From Streptomyces novaecaesareae (GTDB lineage Bacteria > Actinomycetota > Actinomycetes > Streptomycetales > Streptomycetaceae), in contig NZ_JNWQ01000012.1 in NCBI RefSeq assembly GCF_000716875.1, positions 42,613 to 106,612 on the forward strand: 64,000 nucleotides of DNA, written 5' to 3'. The notes below the pieces were generated by a model. The model saw nothing but the letters and a program-made list of their open reading frames with translations. It was not told the DNA's origin and ran no database searches. Positions within the stretch are counted from its first letter, which is position 1. Each line of letters opens with the position of its first letter. The translations under genes were made by a program, and so were the position numbers. Below, piece by piece: positions 42,423-53,950 of this stretch.

Positions 42423-43127
42423 TCACACTCGCGAGGCGACCAGCGAGCGCAGCAGATCGAGATCGACCTGCTCCAGCGAGGGCAGCACCAGCCGCCCGGG
42501 GGCCGGCTCGATCGCCGCCACCGAGGGCACCGCGATGACCGGGCAGCCGGCCGCCTCGCCCGCGCTCACCCCGGTCGGGGTGTCCTCGACCACCACGCAG
42601 CGGGCCGGCTCCGCGCCCAGCCGGCGGGCCGCCTCCAGGTACGGGTCCGGGAAGGGCTTGGTGTGCGGCACCTCGTCCCCGCCGATGGTGAAGGCGAAGT
42701 GGTGGGCGCCCAGCGAGCGCAGCACGATGTCGATCACGTGCCGGTGCGAGGCGGACACCATGGCCGCCGGGATCCCGTGCGCAGCAAGGGTGTTGAGGAG
42801 GCGTTCGGCGCCCGGCATGAGCGGCACGCCGCCGGCCAGCAGGTCCACGAAGCGCTGGTTGACCAGCACGCCCAGGTCGGTCGGCGCGATGTCCACGCCG
42901 GTCCGGGCGACCAGGTAGTCCATCACCCGGGTCATCGGGCCGCCGACCACGTGCGCGCGGTCCGCCTCGTCCAGCTCGTGGCCCAGCTCGGCGAAGAGCG
43001 AGACCTCGGCCTGCCACCAGAAGTCCTCGGTGTCCACCAGCGTGCCGTCCATGTCCAGCAGAACCGCCTGCAGACCGCGGTCGTCCCCGTGGTCGAGGAC
43101 GCGGGTGGCGGTGGGGCTGGTGGTCAT
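42423..43127 (-). CDS. HAD-superfamily hydrolase (beta-phosphoglucomutase/phosphatase-like)
   Basis: A 234-residue haloacid-dehalogenase fold phosphohydrolase. Motif I is LLDMDGTLVDTED (nucleophile Asp and general acid Asp), motif II is AMVSASH (Ser), motif III lies in HTKPFPDPYLEAA (Lys) and motif IV in CVVVEDTPTGVSAG. A helical cap (about 35-100) follows motif I, as in the subfamily IA enzymes. It would act on a sugar phosphate or nucleotide; the substrate is not evident. It starts 141 bp downstream of the metH stop, in the same direction. Confidence 0.9.
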   Translation of the reverse strand: MTTSPTATRVLDHGDDRGLQAVLLDMDGTLVDTEDFWWQAEVSLFAELGHELDEADRAHVVGGPMTRVMDYLVARTGVDIAPTDLGVLVNQRFVDLLAGGVPLMPGAERLLNTLAAHGIPAAMVSASHRHVIDIVLRSLGAHHFAFTIGGDEVPHTKPFPDPYLEAARRLGAEPARCVVVEDTPTGVSAGEAAGCPVIAVPSVAAIEPAPGRLVLPSLEQVDLDLLRSLVASRV

Positions 43128-43267
43128 GGCGGACGTCCTTCCGACAGACCCCGGGCGGCCCCGGGGATGGCACAGGCCGGCCCGCTGGTGAGCGGACCGG
43201 CCCGTTCAGGATCATCCAGGATACGCCCGCTTCGTCCGGAAAGAGCGAACGGAGCAGAACGGGAGGA

Positions 43268-46780
<3,513 letters not shown>

Positions 46781-46855
46781 GGGGCTTCTCCCTGGTGCGA
46801 CGGCTGTCGGCTTTGCACACCCGCTTGGTCGGGCACGCACGTGGTCAGGGTATCC

Positions 46856-46871
46856 GGCCGACGGGTCGGCC
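46856..46871. promoter_or_regulatory. 7-bp dyad in the divergent metH / GH18-like promoter region
   Basis: GGCCGAC (46856-46862), two bases, GTCGGCC (46865-46871). A -10-like TACCCT for metH (46847-46852, minus strand) and TATCCT for the plus-strand gene (46887-46892) flank it, so a bound factor could control both. Confidence 0.4.
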
Positions 46872-46923
46872 TGCGGGCCCATTCCGTATCCTGAGCGTTC
46901 GACCAAACGGGGGGAGCGACCGC

Positions 46924-48018
46924 GTGGCCCGATTCCGGACCCGCGCGCGGCGGATCGGCGGGGCCCTGGCGGCCCCGTTCCGGGCGCTGCGCGACCGCTG
47001 GCGAGGCTGGTCCTGGTGGCGCAGGACACTGCTGGTCCTGGTGCTGGCGGCGGCCGTGCCCGCCACCGCGCTCGGCTCGGTGTTCGTCACGATCCGACTG
47101 CACTACACGGGTGAGCCCTCGGCCGAGGCGCGCACCAGGGGCCGCGACGCGCTCTGGCTCGGCCACGCCTGGGTGGACGGCCGCAAGACCGAGAACGACG
47201 TGACCGGGCTGGTCCGGCAGCTGGCCGGCACCGGCATCCGGGACCTGTACGTGCACACCGGCCCACTGGAGCACGACGGCACCCTGCCGCCCGCCGTCCA
47301 CCCCCGGGCCCGCTGGTTCACCGACACCGTGCACCGGGAGCTGCCGGGCGTGCGGGTGCAGGGCTGGCTGGGCGACGAGGTCAAGCCGGAGAAGGACGCC
47401 ATGGACCTGGAGGACGCCCCGACCAGGGACCGGGTCACCGACTCCGCCCGCCAGGTGCTGGACCTCGGCTTCGACGGCGTGCACTTCGACATGGAGCCGA
47501 TCCGCCCCGGTTCGGCCGGCTGGCTGGCACTGCTCGACCAGGTCCGCCCGCTCACCGCGGCCCGCGGCGCCAAGCTCTCGGTGGCCGCCCCGCAGATCGA
47601 CCCCGTCCCGGGCCTGCACACGGCCGGCATCCTGCTCACCGACCACGGCAAGTGGTGGGACCAGGCGTACTTCGCCGCGACCGCCCGCCGGGTCGACCAG
47701 GTCGCCGTGATGACCTACGACACCTCGATGCCGACCGCGCCGCTGTACGGCGGCTACGTCGCCCAGCAGACCGAGCTCGCCCTGCAGGCCACCCCGGCCG
47801 ACGTGGACCTGCTGATCGGCCTGCCGTTCTACTGGGACGACAAGTGGGGCCACTGGGGCGACGCCGAGACCGTCCAGGCGGCCGTCCGCGGCGTCCGGCT
47901 GGGCCTGGGCCGGGAGGACCTGCGGCGGGCGAACTTCGGCGTCGCGCTGTACGTGGACTTCGCCGCGACGCCCGAGAACTGGGCGGACTACCGGAACGGC
48001 TGGGTCGACGTCCGGTAG
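46924..48018 (+). CDS. Membrane-anchored GH18-like TIM-barrel protein, putative glycosidase
   Basis: A 364-residue protein with a basic cytosolic tail, one N-terminal membrane helix (about 40-60; TLLVLVLAAAVPATALGSVF) and an extracellular alpha/beta barrel. The barrel carries GFDGVHFDMEPI, similar to the DGxDxDxE catalytic segment of family 18 chitinases with Glu as acid, plus VAVMTYD and IGLPFYWDDKWGHW strands. GTG 46924 follows GGGGGAGC. A cell-wall or secondary-metabolite glycan substrate is possible; no carbohydrate-binding module is present. Divergent from metH and convergent (12 bp) with the SRPBCC gene. Confidence 0.75.
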   Translation: MARFRTRARRIGGALAAPFRALRDRWRGWSWWRRTLLVLVLAAAVPATALGSVFVTIRLHYTGEPSAEARTRGRDALWLGHAWVDGRKTENDVTGLVRQLAGTGIRDLYVHTGPLEHDGTLPPAVHPRARWFTDTVHRELPGVRVQGWLGDEVKPEKDAMDLEDAPTRDRVTDSARQVLDLGFDGVHFDMEPIRPGSAGWLALLDQVRPLTAARGAKLSVAAPQIDPVPGLHTAGILLTDHGKWWDQAYFAATARRVDQVAVMTYDTSMPTAPLYGGYVAQQTELALQATPADVDLLIGLPFYWDDKWGHWGDAETVQAAVRGVRLGLGREDLRRANFGVALYVDFAATPENWADYRNGWVDVR

Positions 48019-48030
48019 GGCGGGATGCTC

Positions 48031-48552
48031 TTAGGCGGCCATCCGGTGGGCCAGGGCGCCCAGGTAGCGGTGGATGGTGCTGTCCTCGCCGACCACGTAG
48101 TGCGAGACGGCCCGGTAGAGCGGCCGGCGGACCTCGCCGCGCTCGGTGACGGTCAGCGAGCAGCCGGGACCGGCCGGGGTGAGCACGTACGTCCAGGTGC
48201 CGCCGTAGGGCAGGTCCGGGTCGGCGATTCCGGTGACCAGGCGGTGCGGGGCCTCGCTCGCCACCACCTCGTACGTGGTGTGCCCGTGCCGGTCGTACTC
48301 GCGCCAGCGCTCCCGGCCGCCGGCCGCGGCGGGCAGCCGCTCGACGTGGGTCAGGCCCGGGCGCCAGGCCGGATAGAGGTCGATGTCGGTCAGCACGTCC
48401 CAGACGGCGCCGGGCGACTGGGCGAGCTCCAGGCCGCCCTCGGTGACGTGCTCCACCGGCAGCCGGCGCCCGGCGCGGTCCGCCGCCACCAGTGCGGCAC
48501 CGGCCAGCGCGACGGCTCCCGTGCCCGCGCCGATCCACAGCCATCGGTTCAT
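48031..48552 (-). CDS. SRPBCC-family protein with N-terminal membrane anchor
   Basis: A 173-residue START/Bet v1-like (polyketide cyclase/dehydrase-like) domain. The N-terminus MNRWLWIGAGTGAVALAGAAL is a membrane anchor, followed by the fold start ELAQSPGAVWDVLTDIDLYPAWRPGLTHV, characteristic of SRPBCC proteins that bind hydrophobic ligands in a cavity. No ligand or enzymatic motif is evident. Convergent with the GH18-like gene, with stops 12 bp apart. Confidence 0.85.
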   Translation of the reverse strand: MNRWLWIGAGTGAVALAGAALVAADRAGRRLPVEHVTEGGLELAQSPGAVWDVLTDIDLYPAWRPGLTHVERLPAAAGGRERWREYDRHGHTTYEVVASEAPHRLVTGIADPDLPYGGTWTYVLTPAGPGCSLTVTERGEVRRPLYRAVSHYVVGEDSTIHRYLGALAHRMAA

Positions 48553-48908
48553 CGGTCCGGCCCCTTCCGCCCGGCCCCCGCCCGTTCATCATCGCGCCGT
48601 CCCGCCGTGGCGGCACGCCGTCGGGCCGGGCCGGGGGCCGGAGGCGGTCCGCATCCGGCCGGCGGACTGACGCCCCGTCGGGCCGGGCCGCCCCGATATC
48701 CGCTGGATCGGGGCGCCCGGCTCCCCCAGACTGTCCCGGTGCCCGGCCGCGGTGCGCATCAAAGCCCGTAGGCTGGGCAGGTAGGGACCATGGGGCGAGG
48801 CGTTCCATGGGTGACGAGAGGTTCGACAGTCGGCAGCCGGCCCGTCGGCGCCCCGGCAAGCCGGCCGAGGCGGTGCCGGCCCGACCGCCGACCGGAGGGA
48901 GACGCTGG
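48553..48908. other. Divergent region between the SRPBCC and PAC2 genes
   Basis: About 356 bp. It contains a hairpin (CGCCCCGAT 48689-48697 with ATCGGGGCG 48707-48715), a -10-like TAGGCT at 48769-48774 oriented to the PAC2 gene, and an in-frame ATG at 48807 that could extend the PAC2 protein by 34 residues. No other coding potential was accepted. Confidence 0.5.
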
Positions 48909-49862
48909 GTGATCGAGCTGGAAGATGTTCCCGAGTTGATCGACCCGGTCATGGTCTGCGCCTTCGAGGGCTGGAACGACGCGGGCGACGCCGCCTCCGC
49001 GGCTCTGGCGCATCTGGACGAGACCTGGGGCGGCAAGGTGTTCGCGGCCCTCGACGCGGAGGACTACTACGACTTCCAGGTCAACCGGCCCACGGTCTGG
49101 CTGGACGGCGGCATCCGCCGGATCACCTGGCCGACCACCCGGCTCTCGGTGATCCGGGTCACCGAGCCGACCACCAGGGACGTCGTGCTGGTCCGCGGCA
49201 TCGAGCCCAGCATGCGCTGGCGCTCGTTCTGCAACGAGCTGCTGGGCTTCGCGCACGAGCTGGGCATCGAGCTGGTGGTGATCCTGGGCGCGTTGCTCGG
49301 CGACACCCCGCACAGCCGCCCGGTGCCGGTCAGCGGCGTGACCTCCGACCCCGAGCTGGCCCGCCGGCTCGATCTGGAGGAGAGCCGCTACGAGGGCCCG
49401 ACCGGCATCGTCGGCGTGCTCCAGGAGGCCTGCACGCACGCCGGGGTGCCGGCCGTGACGCTCTGGGCGGCGGTGCCGCACTACGTCTCGCAGCCGCCGA
49501 ACCCCAAGGCCACGCTGGCGCTGATCAACAAGTTGGAGGACCTGCTGGACCTGCGCATCCCGCCGGGCGAGCTCGGCGAGGACGCCCGGGCCTGGCAGCT
49601 GGGCGTGGACCAGCTGGCCGCCGAGGACAGCGAGGTCTCCGAGTACGTCCAGCAGCTGGAGGAGGCGCAGGACACCGCGGAGCTGCCGGAGGCCTCCGGG
49701 GACGCCATCGCCCGCGAGTTCGAGCGCTACCTGCGCCGCCGGGAGAACGTCGGGCCGACCGGCGAGAAGCCGGTGTCCGGGCACGCCACCGCGGAGCGGC
49801 CGGCCGAGCCGGAGCCCCCGGGCCCGGCCCGGGAGAGCCCGGACAACGCCGAGGAGGAGTAG
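48909..49862 (+). CDS. PAC2 family protein (proteasome-assembly-chaperone-2-like)
   Basis: A 317-residue conserved actinobacterial protein with the PAC2 fold, named from the eukaryotic proteasome assembly chaperone 2; biochemical role in bacteria is unknown. It starts VIELEDVPELIDPVMVCAFE at GTG 48909, with GGAGGGAGA about 10 nt upstream; an in-frame ATG at 48807 is an alternative. Core landmarks: EGWNDAGDAASAALAHL, DYYDFQVNRPTVWLD, LLGDTPHSRPVPVSG and a Lys/Glu-rich C-terminus. Convergent with mshC across a strong terminator. That the Pup-proteasome lies 14 kb away may be coincidence. Confidence 0.9.
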   Translation: MIELEDVPELIDPVMVCAFEGWNDAGDAASAALAHLDETWGGKVFAALDAEDYYDFQVNRPTVWLDGGIRRITWPTTRLSVIRVTEPTTRDVVLVRGIEPSMRWRSFCNELLGFAHELGIELVVILGALLGDTPHSRPVPVSGVTSDPELARRLDLEESRYEGPTGIVGVLQEACTHAGVPAVTLWAAVPHYVSQPPNPKATLALINKLEDLLDLRIPPGELGEDARAWQLGVDQLAAEDSEVSEYVQQLEEAQDTAELPEASGDAIAREFERYLRRRENVGPTGEKPVSGHATAERPAEPEPPGPARESPDNAEEE

Positions 49863-49874
49863 CCCCCCTCGGCG

Positions 49875-49931
49875 CCGGAACGCCGAAGGGGCGTCAGGAC
49901 ACTGGTCCTGACGCCCCTTTCGGCGTTCCGG
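49875..49931. terminator. 26-bp bidirectional terminator between PAC2 and mshC
   Basis: Left arm 49875-49900 and right arm 49905-49931 pair over 26 bp around an ACTG tetraloop, with one bulged T (49920). It is shared by the convergent PAC2 and mshC transcripts and has T-rich and A-rich parts in mid stem. Confidence 0.88.
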
Positions 49932-49944
49932 TACGGGAGCGGGA

Positions 49945-51174
49945 CTACAGCGCGACGCCCAGCAGGGCGTCCACGGTGCGGGTCACCAGGCCGGGGGCGC
50001 CGATGTCGGTGCCGCCCTCGGTCTCCTGAAGCTCCGCCCAGCGGTCGACGGCGGCCAGTGCGGCCGGCGCGTCCAGGTCGTTCGCGAGCGCCGTACGGAC
50101 CTCGGCGAGCAGCTGCTCGGCCGCGGGGCCGTCCGGGCGGGAGACCGCGGCGCGCCAGCGGGCGAGGCGCTCGACGGCCTCGTCCAGGACGCTCTTGGTC
50201 CACTCCCAGTCGGCGCGGTAGTGGTGCGAGAGCAACGCCAGGCGGATCGCCGCCGGATCAACGCCCTCGCGGCGCAGCGCCGAGACGAAGACCAGGTTGC
50301 CGCGGGACTTGGACATCTTCTGGCCGTCCAGGGCGACCATGCCGGCGTGCACGTACGCCTTGGCGTACGGGTGGGTGCCGGTGGCGACCTGGGCGTGCGC
50401 GGCGCCCATCTCGTGGTGCGGGAAGGAGAGGTCGCTGCCGCCGCCCTGGATGTCGAAGGACATGCCGAGGTACTGCAGTGCGATGGCGACGCACTCGATG
50501 TGCCAGCCGGGACGGCCGTGGCCGAGCTCGGTGTCCCAGGCGGGTTCGCCCGGGCGGGCGGCCAGCCAGAGCAGGGCGTCCAGCGGGTTGCGCTTGCCGG
50601 GGCGGTCCGGGTCTCCGCCGCGCTCGGCGAAGACGGGGCGCATGGCCTCGCGGGTGAGGCCGGAGACCTCGCCGAAGTGCGGGTCCGCGTCGACCGAGAA
50701 GTAGATGTCGCCGTCCACCCGGTAGGCCGCGCCGGAGGCCAGCAGCTTCTGGACGATCGGGACGATCCACGGGATCGACTCGACGGCGCCGATGTAGTGG
50801 GCCGGGGGGAGCAGGCGCAGCGCGGTCATGTCCTCGCGGAACAGGGCCGTCTCGCGCTCGGCCAGGGCGGTCCAGTCCTGGCCGGTCTCGACGGCGCGCT
50901 GCAGCAGCGGGTCGTCGACGTCGGTGACGTTCTGGATGTACAGGACGTCGTGGCCGGCGTCCTTCCAGACGCGCTGGACCAGGTCGAACGCGTTGTAGGT
51001 GGCGGCGTGGCCCATGTGGGTCGCGTCGTAGGGGGTGATGCCGCAGACGTAGATCCGGGCGGTGCCGTCCTGCGGCACGACCTCCCGGACCGTGCCCGCT
51101 GCGGTGTCGTGGATACGGAGGGGGAGCCCCTGACCAGGCAGGGCGGGAACCTCGGAGGCGGGCCAGGCATGCAT
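49945..51174 (-). CDS. mshC: Cysteine--1-D-myo-inosityl 2-amino-2-deoxy-alpha-D-glucopyranoside ligase MshC
   Basis: ATP-dependent ligase that joins cysteine to GlcN-Ins, the third step of mycothiol synthesis. It is a CysRS-derived class I enzyme: HIGH-like [11 protein letters not shown] near 50, the zinc-binding Cys/His set including YVCGIT and [11 protein letters not shown], and KMSKS at about 290. ATG 51174 opens [10 protein letters not shown] and gives 409 residues, the normal length. The much longer open frame upstream (to 52857) is not coding. Leader 51175-51371 is AT-rich with no assigned boxes. The gene follows three linked genes of poorly known role. Confidence 0.96.
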   Translation of the reverse strand: MHAWPASEVPALPGQGLPLRIHDTAAGTVREVVPQDGTARIYVCGITPYDATHMGHAATYNAFDLVQRVWKDAGHDVLYIQNVTDVDDPLLQRAVETGQDWTALAERETALFREDMTALRLLPPAHYIGAVESIPWIVPIVQKLLASGAAYRVDGDIYFSVDADPHFGEVSGLTREAMRPVFAERGGDPDRPGKRNPLDALLWLAARPGEPAWDTELGHGRPGWHIECVAIALQYLGMSFDIQGGGSDLSFPHHEMGAAHAQVATGTHPYAKAYVHAGMVALDGQKMSKSRGNLVFVSALRREGVDPAAIRLALLSHHYRADWEWTKSVLDEAVERLARWRAAVSRPDGPAAEQLLAEVRTALANDLDAPAALAAVDRWAELQETEGGTDIGAPGLVTRTVDALLGVAL

Positions 51175-51371
51175 GGCAACAACTTTAACCTTGCGAACAT
51201 TTGAAAGCCTAACCAGTAAGCAAGATCGACTGGATTCGCTTCCTGTCGTTGCCTGACCGCTTCCCGACTGGTAATGCACCGAGATCGACCAGGAAGTCCT
51301 CGTTGCGTGCGACCTGCTCCGAGGACCGGTCCAGACCACCAACTCCCTTACGGGAAAGCGGTTTCGGGGGT

Positions 51372-52244
51372 CTACACCGGCGGCCAGGGGATCGCCGGCC
51401 AGTCCTCGGAGGGCAGCGGGTGGCGGCCTGAGCCGCGCAGCCCGGCCACCCGGGCCCGGGTGGCCTCCAGCTCGGCCGGCGTCAGGTGCGGGGCGAGGCG
51501 CTCGGCCAGCTCGCCGTCCAACTGCTCGGCCAGCCGGGCCAGTACCTCCAGCGCCTCGGTGGGCAGCGGATCGCCGGCCCAGCCCCAGAGCAGGGTGCGC
51601 AGCTTGCCCTCGGTGTTGAAGGTGACGCCGTGGTCGATGCCGTACACCCGCCCGTCGGCGGCCGGGATCAGGTGGCCGCCCTTGCGGTCGGCGTTGTTGA
51701 GCACCGCGTCCAGCACCGCGAGCCGGCGCAGCCGCCGGTCGTCGTGGTGCACCAGCAGCGCGGTACGCCCGCCCTCGACCTCGGCCTGGATGATCGGCAG
51801 CCAGCCGTCCTCCGGGCCGCGCGGGTCCTGGAGCGCGAGCAGCGGCTCGGCCTGCGGGTCCGGTTCGACCCACAGCTGCACCATGCCGGGCCCGTGCGGC
51901 CCCTCGCGCAGCACGGTCGGCGGGATCAGCGCCCAGCCCGTCGCCGCGGACAGCTCGTACGCGGCGACCTCGCGGCCGGCCAGCGTGCCGTCCGGGAAGT
52001 CCCAGAGCGGGCGCTCGCCGGCCACCGGCTTGTAGACGGCCTGCGCGCTCAGCGAGCCGTGCGCGACCGTGCAGTACAGCGCGGCGTTGGAGGCGTCGGT
52101 CAGGCGGCCGTGCACGGTGAGCTCGCCCTGGCGCAGCAGCGCGAGGGCGGTGGGCACGTCGGCGGCCAGCGCGGCCGCCGTCGCCGGGTCGGCCTGCGGC
52201 GGGGTCTCGGTGTTCAGCGCCGGTAGCCGTTCGCGCGCGGGCAC
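51372..52244 (-). CDS. SCO1664-family protein with PI3/4-kinase-like fold
   Basis: A 290-residue protein of the actinobacterial SCO1664 family. Kinase-like features are the [13 protein letters not shown] segment (N183-H191; resembles the HRD-like catalytic loop of phosphatidylinositol-type kinases) and YGIDHGVTF with D204 as the DFG-like metal ligand; an N-terminal lobe with [14 protein letters not shown] and AVYKP Lys-containing strand precedes it. It would be a small-molecule or protein kinase; the substrate is unknown. GTG 52244 has GGAGGG 6 nt upstream and overlaps the DUF3090 gene by 31 bp, so the two are coupled. mshC follows 197 bp downstream. Confidence 0.85.
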   Translation of the reverse strand: MPARERLPALNTETPPQADPATAAALAADVPTALALLRQGELTVHGRLTDASNAALYCTVAHGSLSAQAVYKPVAGERPLWDFPDGTLAGREVAAYELSAATGWALIPPTVLREGPHGPGMVQLWVEPDPQAEPLLALQDPRGPEDGWLPIIQAEVEGGRTALLVHHDDRRLRRLAVLDAVLNNADRKGGHLIPAADGRVYGIDHGVTFNTEGKLRTLLWGWAGDPLPTEALEVLARLAEQLDGELAERLAPHLTPAELEATRARVAGLRGSGRHPLPSEDWPAIPWPPV

Positions 52245-52783
52245 AGGTGGCCCTCCGGGTCGAGCGGCAGGTTGCAGAACGGGCAGGGCTTGCGGCCGGC
52301 CGCGACCAGGTCCAGCGCACGCTTGGCGAACACCCGGGCCATCGCGCCGGACAGCCGCACCCGCAGCATGTCCGGGCCGGTGTCGTCGTCGGTGAAGACC
52401 GGCTCGGCCCCCTCCTCTTCTTCCTCCTCCTCGACCAGCGCCTGCGCCTCGACCACCAGGCAGCCGTCGACGCTGTCCCAGGCCAGGGCCATCGTGCCGA
52501 CCCGGAACTCCTGCTCCAGCGGCAGATCGAGCGGCGCGGTGTCGAGCAGGTCCTTCGGGGCGGTGGCCGGGATGGAGGTGTCGCCGCCGCTGCGCCGCAG
52601 CGCCTCGTCCAGGACCTCCTCGATGCGCTCGGCGAGCGCCGCGACCTGGGTCTTCTCCAGCAGCACACTGGTGATCCGGCCCCGGGCGCTGGCCTGCAGG
52701 TAGAACGCCCTGGCGCCGGGCTGGCCGACGGTACCGGCCACGAACCGTTCGGGCTGGTCGTAGAAGAAGACCTGACGGGGCAC
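52214..52783 (-). CDS. DUF3090 family protein with C-terminal zinc ribbon
   Basis: A 189-residue conserved actinobacterial protein of unknown role. It begins [23 protein letters not shown]; a Glu-rich stretch (VEEEEEEEG) near residue 120 is followed by a mixed domain and a C-terminal Cys-rich tail, [17 protein letters not shown], that looks like a zinc ribbon with CxxC plus a later Cys. The zinc ribbon may bind the ligand or partner. It overlaps the kinase-like gene and lies downstream of the histidine-type phosphatase gene, always in this neighbourhood to my knowledge; mshC is the next gene. Confidence 0.85.
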   Translation of the reverse strand: MPRQVFFYDQPERFVAGTVGQPGARAFYLQASARGRITSVLLEKTQVAALAERIEEVLDEALRRSGGDTSIPATAPKDLLDTAPLDLPLEQEFRVGTMALAWDSVDGCLVVEAQALVEEEEEEEGAEPVFTDDDTGPDMLRVRLSGAMARVFAKRALDLVAAGRKPCPFCNLPLDPEGHLCPRANGYRR

Positions 52784-52966
52784 GCTCTCGCTCCGGATCG
52801 TGTCGGTCGGCGCGGATCCGCCGTGGGGGATCGCGGGTATCGGGACTCGTTAGTCACCCTACGACCTCCGGGCTCCGGCCGGGGAGCCGAGCCGACGGCC
52901 GGGGCGGGATGGCACCCGGGGTCTCGGGTGGTGGTGCTCGGGCGGGAGGCCGCAGGGGCGCTACCG

Positions 52967-53055
52967 GTTCAGGCAGGGCCTGTTCAAGTGCTGCCCGTTC
53001 AGGCAGTGCCTGTTCCAGCGGTGCCCGTTCAAGCGGCGCCTGTTCAGGCGGTGCC
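52967..53055. repeat. 15-bp minisatellite downstream of the phosphatase gene
   Basis: Six head-to-tail 15-bp units beginning GTTCAGGCAGGGCCT (unit 1 at 52967-52981) and running through the phosphatase stop (53044-53046). Units are degenerate, differing at 2-4 positions; alternate units are more alike (1, 3 and 6; 2 and 5). On the minus strand each unit carries a TGA in the phosphatase frame, so it is 3'-untranslated sequence. The rest of 52784-53043 shows no gene. Confidence 0.85.
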
Positions 53056-53736
53056 GCCGACCACCGCGTCGCCGGCCGGGGCGGCCGGGGCCGCCCCGGT
53101 CCTCGGCGCCAGCGAGGAGAGGTCGCCGGTGTCGCCCATTCTCAGCACGAAGGGCCGCTGCGGGGTGTACCGGATCGCGGTGACCGAACAGGGCTCGACG
53201 CTGATCCGCTGGAAGTGGTCCAGGTGCAGGCCGAGCGCGTCGGCCACCACCGCCTTGATCACGTCACCGTGCGAACAGGCGACCCAGACCGCGTCCTCGC
53301 CGTGCTCGGCGGCGATCTTCCCGTTCCACTCGCGCACCGCGCTCACCGTGCGGTGGCTCAGCTCGCGCAGCGACTCCCCGCCGGGGAAGGCCGCGGCGGC
53401 GGCGTGGTCCTGCACCGTGCGCCACAGCGGCTCCTTGGCCAGCTCGGCCAACGAACGGCCGGTCCACTCGCCGTAGTGGCACTCCCCCAGCCGCTCGTCC
53501 TCGGCCGGCCCGCCCAGCTCGGGCCGGGCGGCCAGCAACGGCTCCAGCGTCTGGCGGCAGCGCTCCAGGGGGCTGCTGACGACCTGCACCAGCGGGATGC
53601 CGTCCAGCCGGTCGGCCAGCGCGGCGGCCTGCCCGCGCCCGGTGTCGTCGAGGTCGATGCCGGGGGTCCAACCGGCCAGGATTCCGGCGGTGTTCGCGGT
53701 GGAGCGGCCGTGACGGACGAGCAGCAGGGTGGGCAT
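53044..53736 (-). CDS. Histidine phosphatase family protein (MSMEG_4193-type)
   Basis: A 230-residue branch-1 histidine phosphatase. The catalytic RHG is at residues 8-10 (LLVRHGRS), with the second histidine in CSHGDVIKAV, an arginine in SSPLERCRQT and a Glu in GECHYGEWTGR. Substrate may be a sugar or inositol phosphate or phosphoprotein. Its gene runs towards DUF3090, SCO1664-type kinase and mshC, all on the minus strand: a kinase, phosphatase and zinc-ribbon trio in one cluster. The stop lies inside a 15-bp repeat. Confidence 0.9.
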   Translation of the reverse strand: MPTLLLVRHGRSTANTAGILAGWTPGIDLDDTGRGQAAALADRLDGIPLVQVVSSPLERCRQTLEPLLAARPELGGPAEDERLGECHYGEWTGRSLAELAKEPLWRTVQDHAAAAAFPGGESLRELSHRTVSAVREWNGKIAAEHGEDAVWVACSHGDVIKAVVADALGLHLDHFQRISVEPCSVTAIRYTPQRPFVLRMGDTGDLSSLAPRTGAAPAAPAGDAVVGGTA

Positions 53737-53845
53737 GGGGCTTAGCCTACGACCTCCGGGCCCGGCGGTGGGGGCGGGTTACCGTCCGGTTATCTGACCG
53801 GACGCCCGGCCCGGTCACGGCCTCCGGTCCCGCCCGACGGGCCCG

Positions 53846-53921
53846 TACCGCACCGGGTTCCGCACCCGTTCCGTGCCGGTACCGCGCTCGTACGCCACCG
53901 GTTCCGCGCCCGTTTCGTGCC
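53846..53921. repeat. 31/32-bp imperfect direct repeat upstream of corA
   Basis: Copy 1 (53846-53877, starting TACCGCACCGGGTTCCGC) and copy 2 (53891-53921, starting TACGCCACCGGTTCCGC) share most positions and lie 45 bp apart. They precede corA and are 110 bp upstream of the phosphatase start on the other strand. Possible binding sites or simply GC-rich slippage. Confidence 0.45.
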
Positions 53922-53950
53922 TTTGGGCCGCGTTCGGGTGACAATGGCGC

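Noticed and set aside
46781..46923. Cobalamin riboswitch upstream of metH
   Set aside because: The leader is only 143 bp, shared with a divergent gene, and has no B12-box in the leader nor the required multi-stem layout. GCCACTG-like text inside the metH start codon region is coding sequence.
51175..52857. Extension of MshC to a 970-residue fusion protein
   Set aside because: The frame is open, but the extension translates as Arg/Pro-rich shadow of the DUF3090 and SCO1664-type genes. The family start at 51174 gives the normal length.
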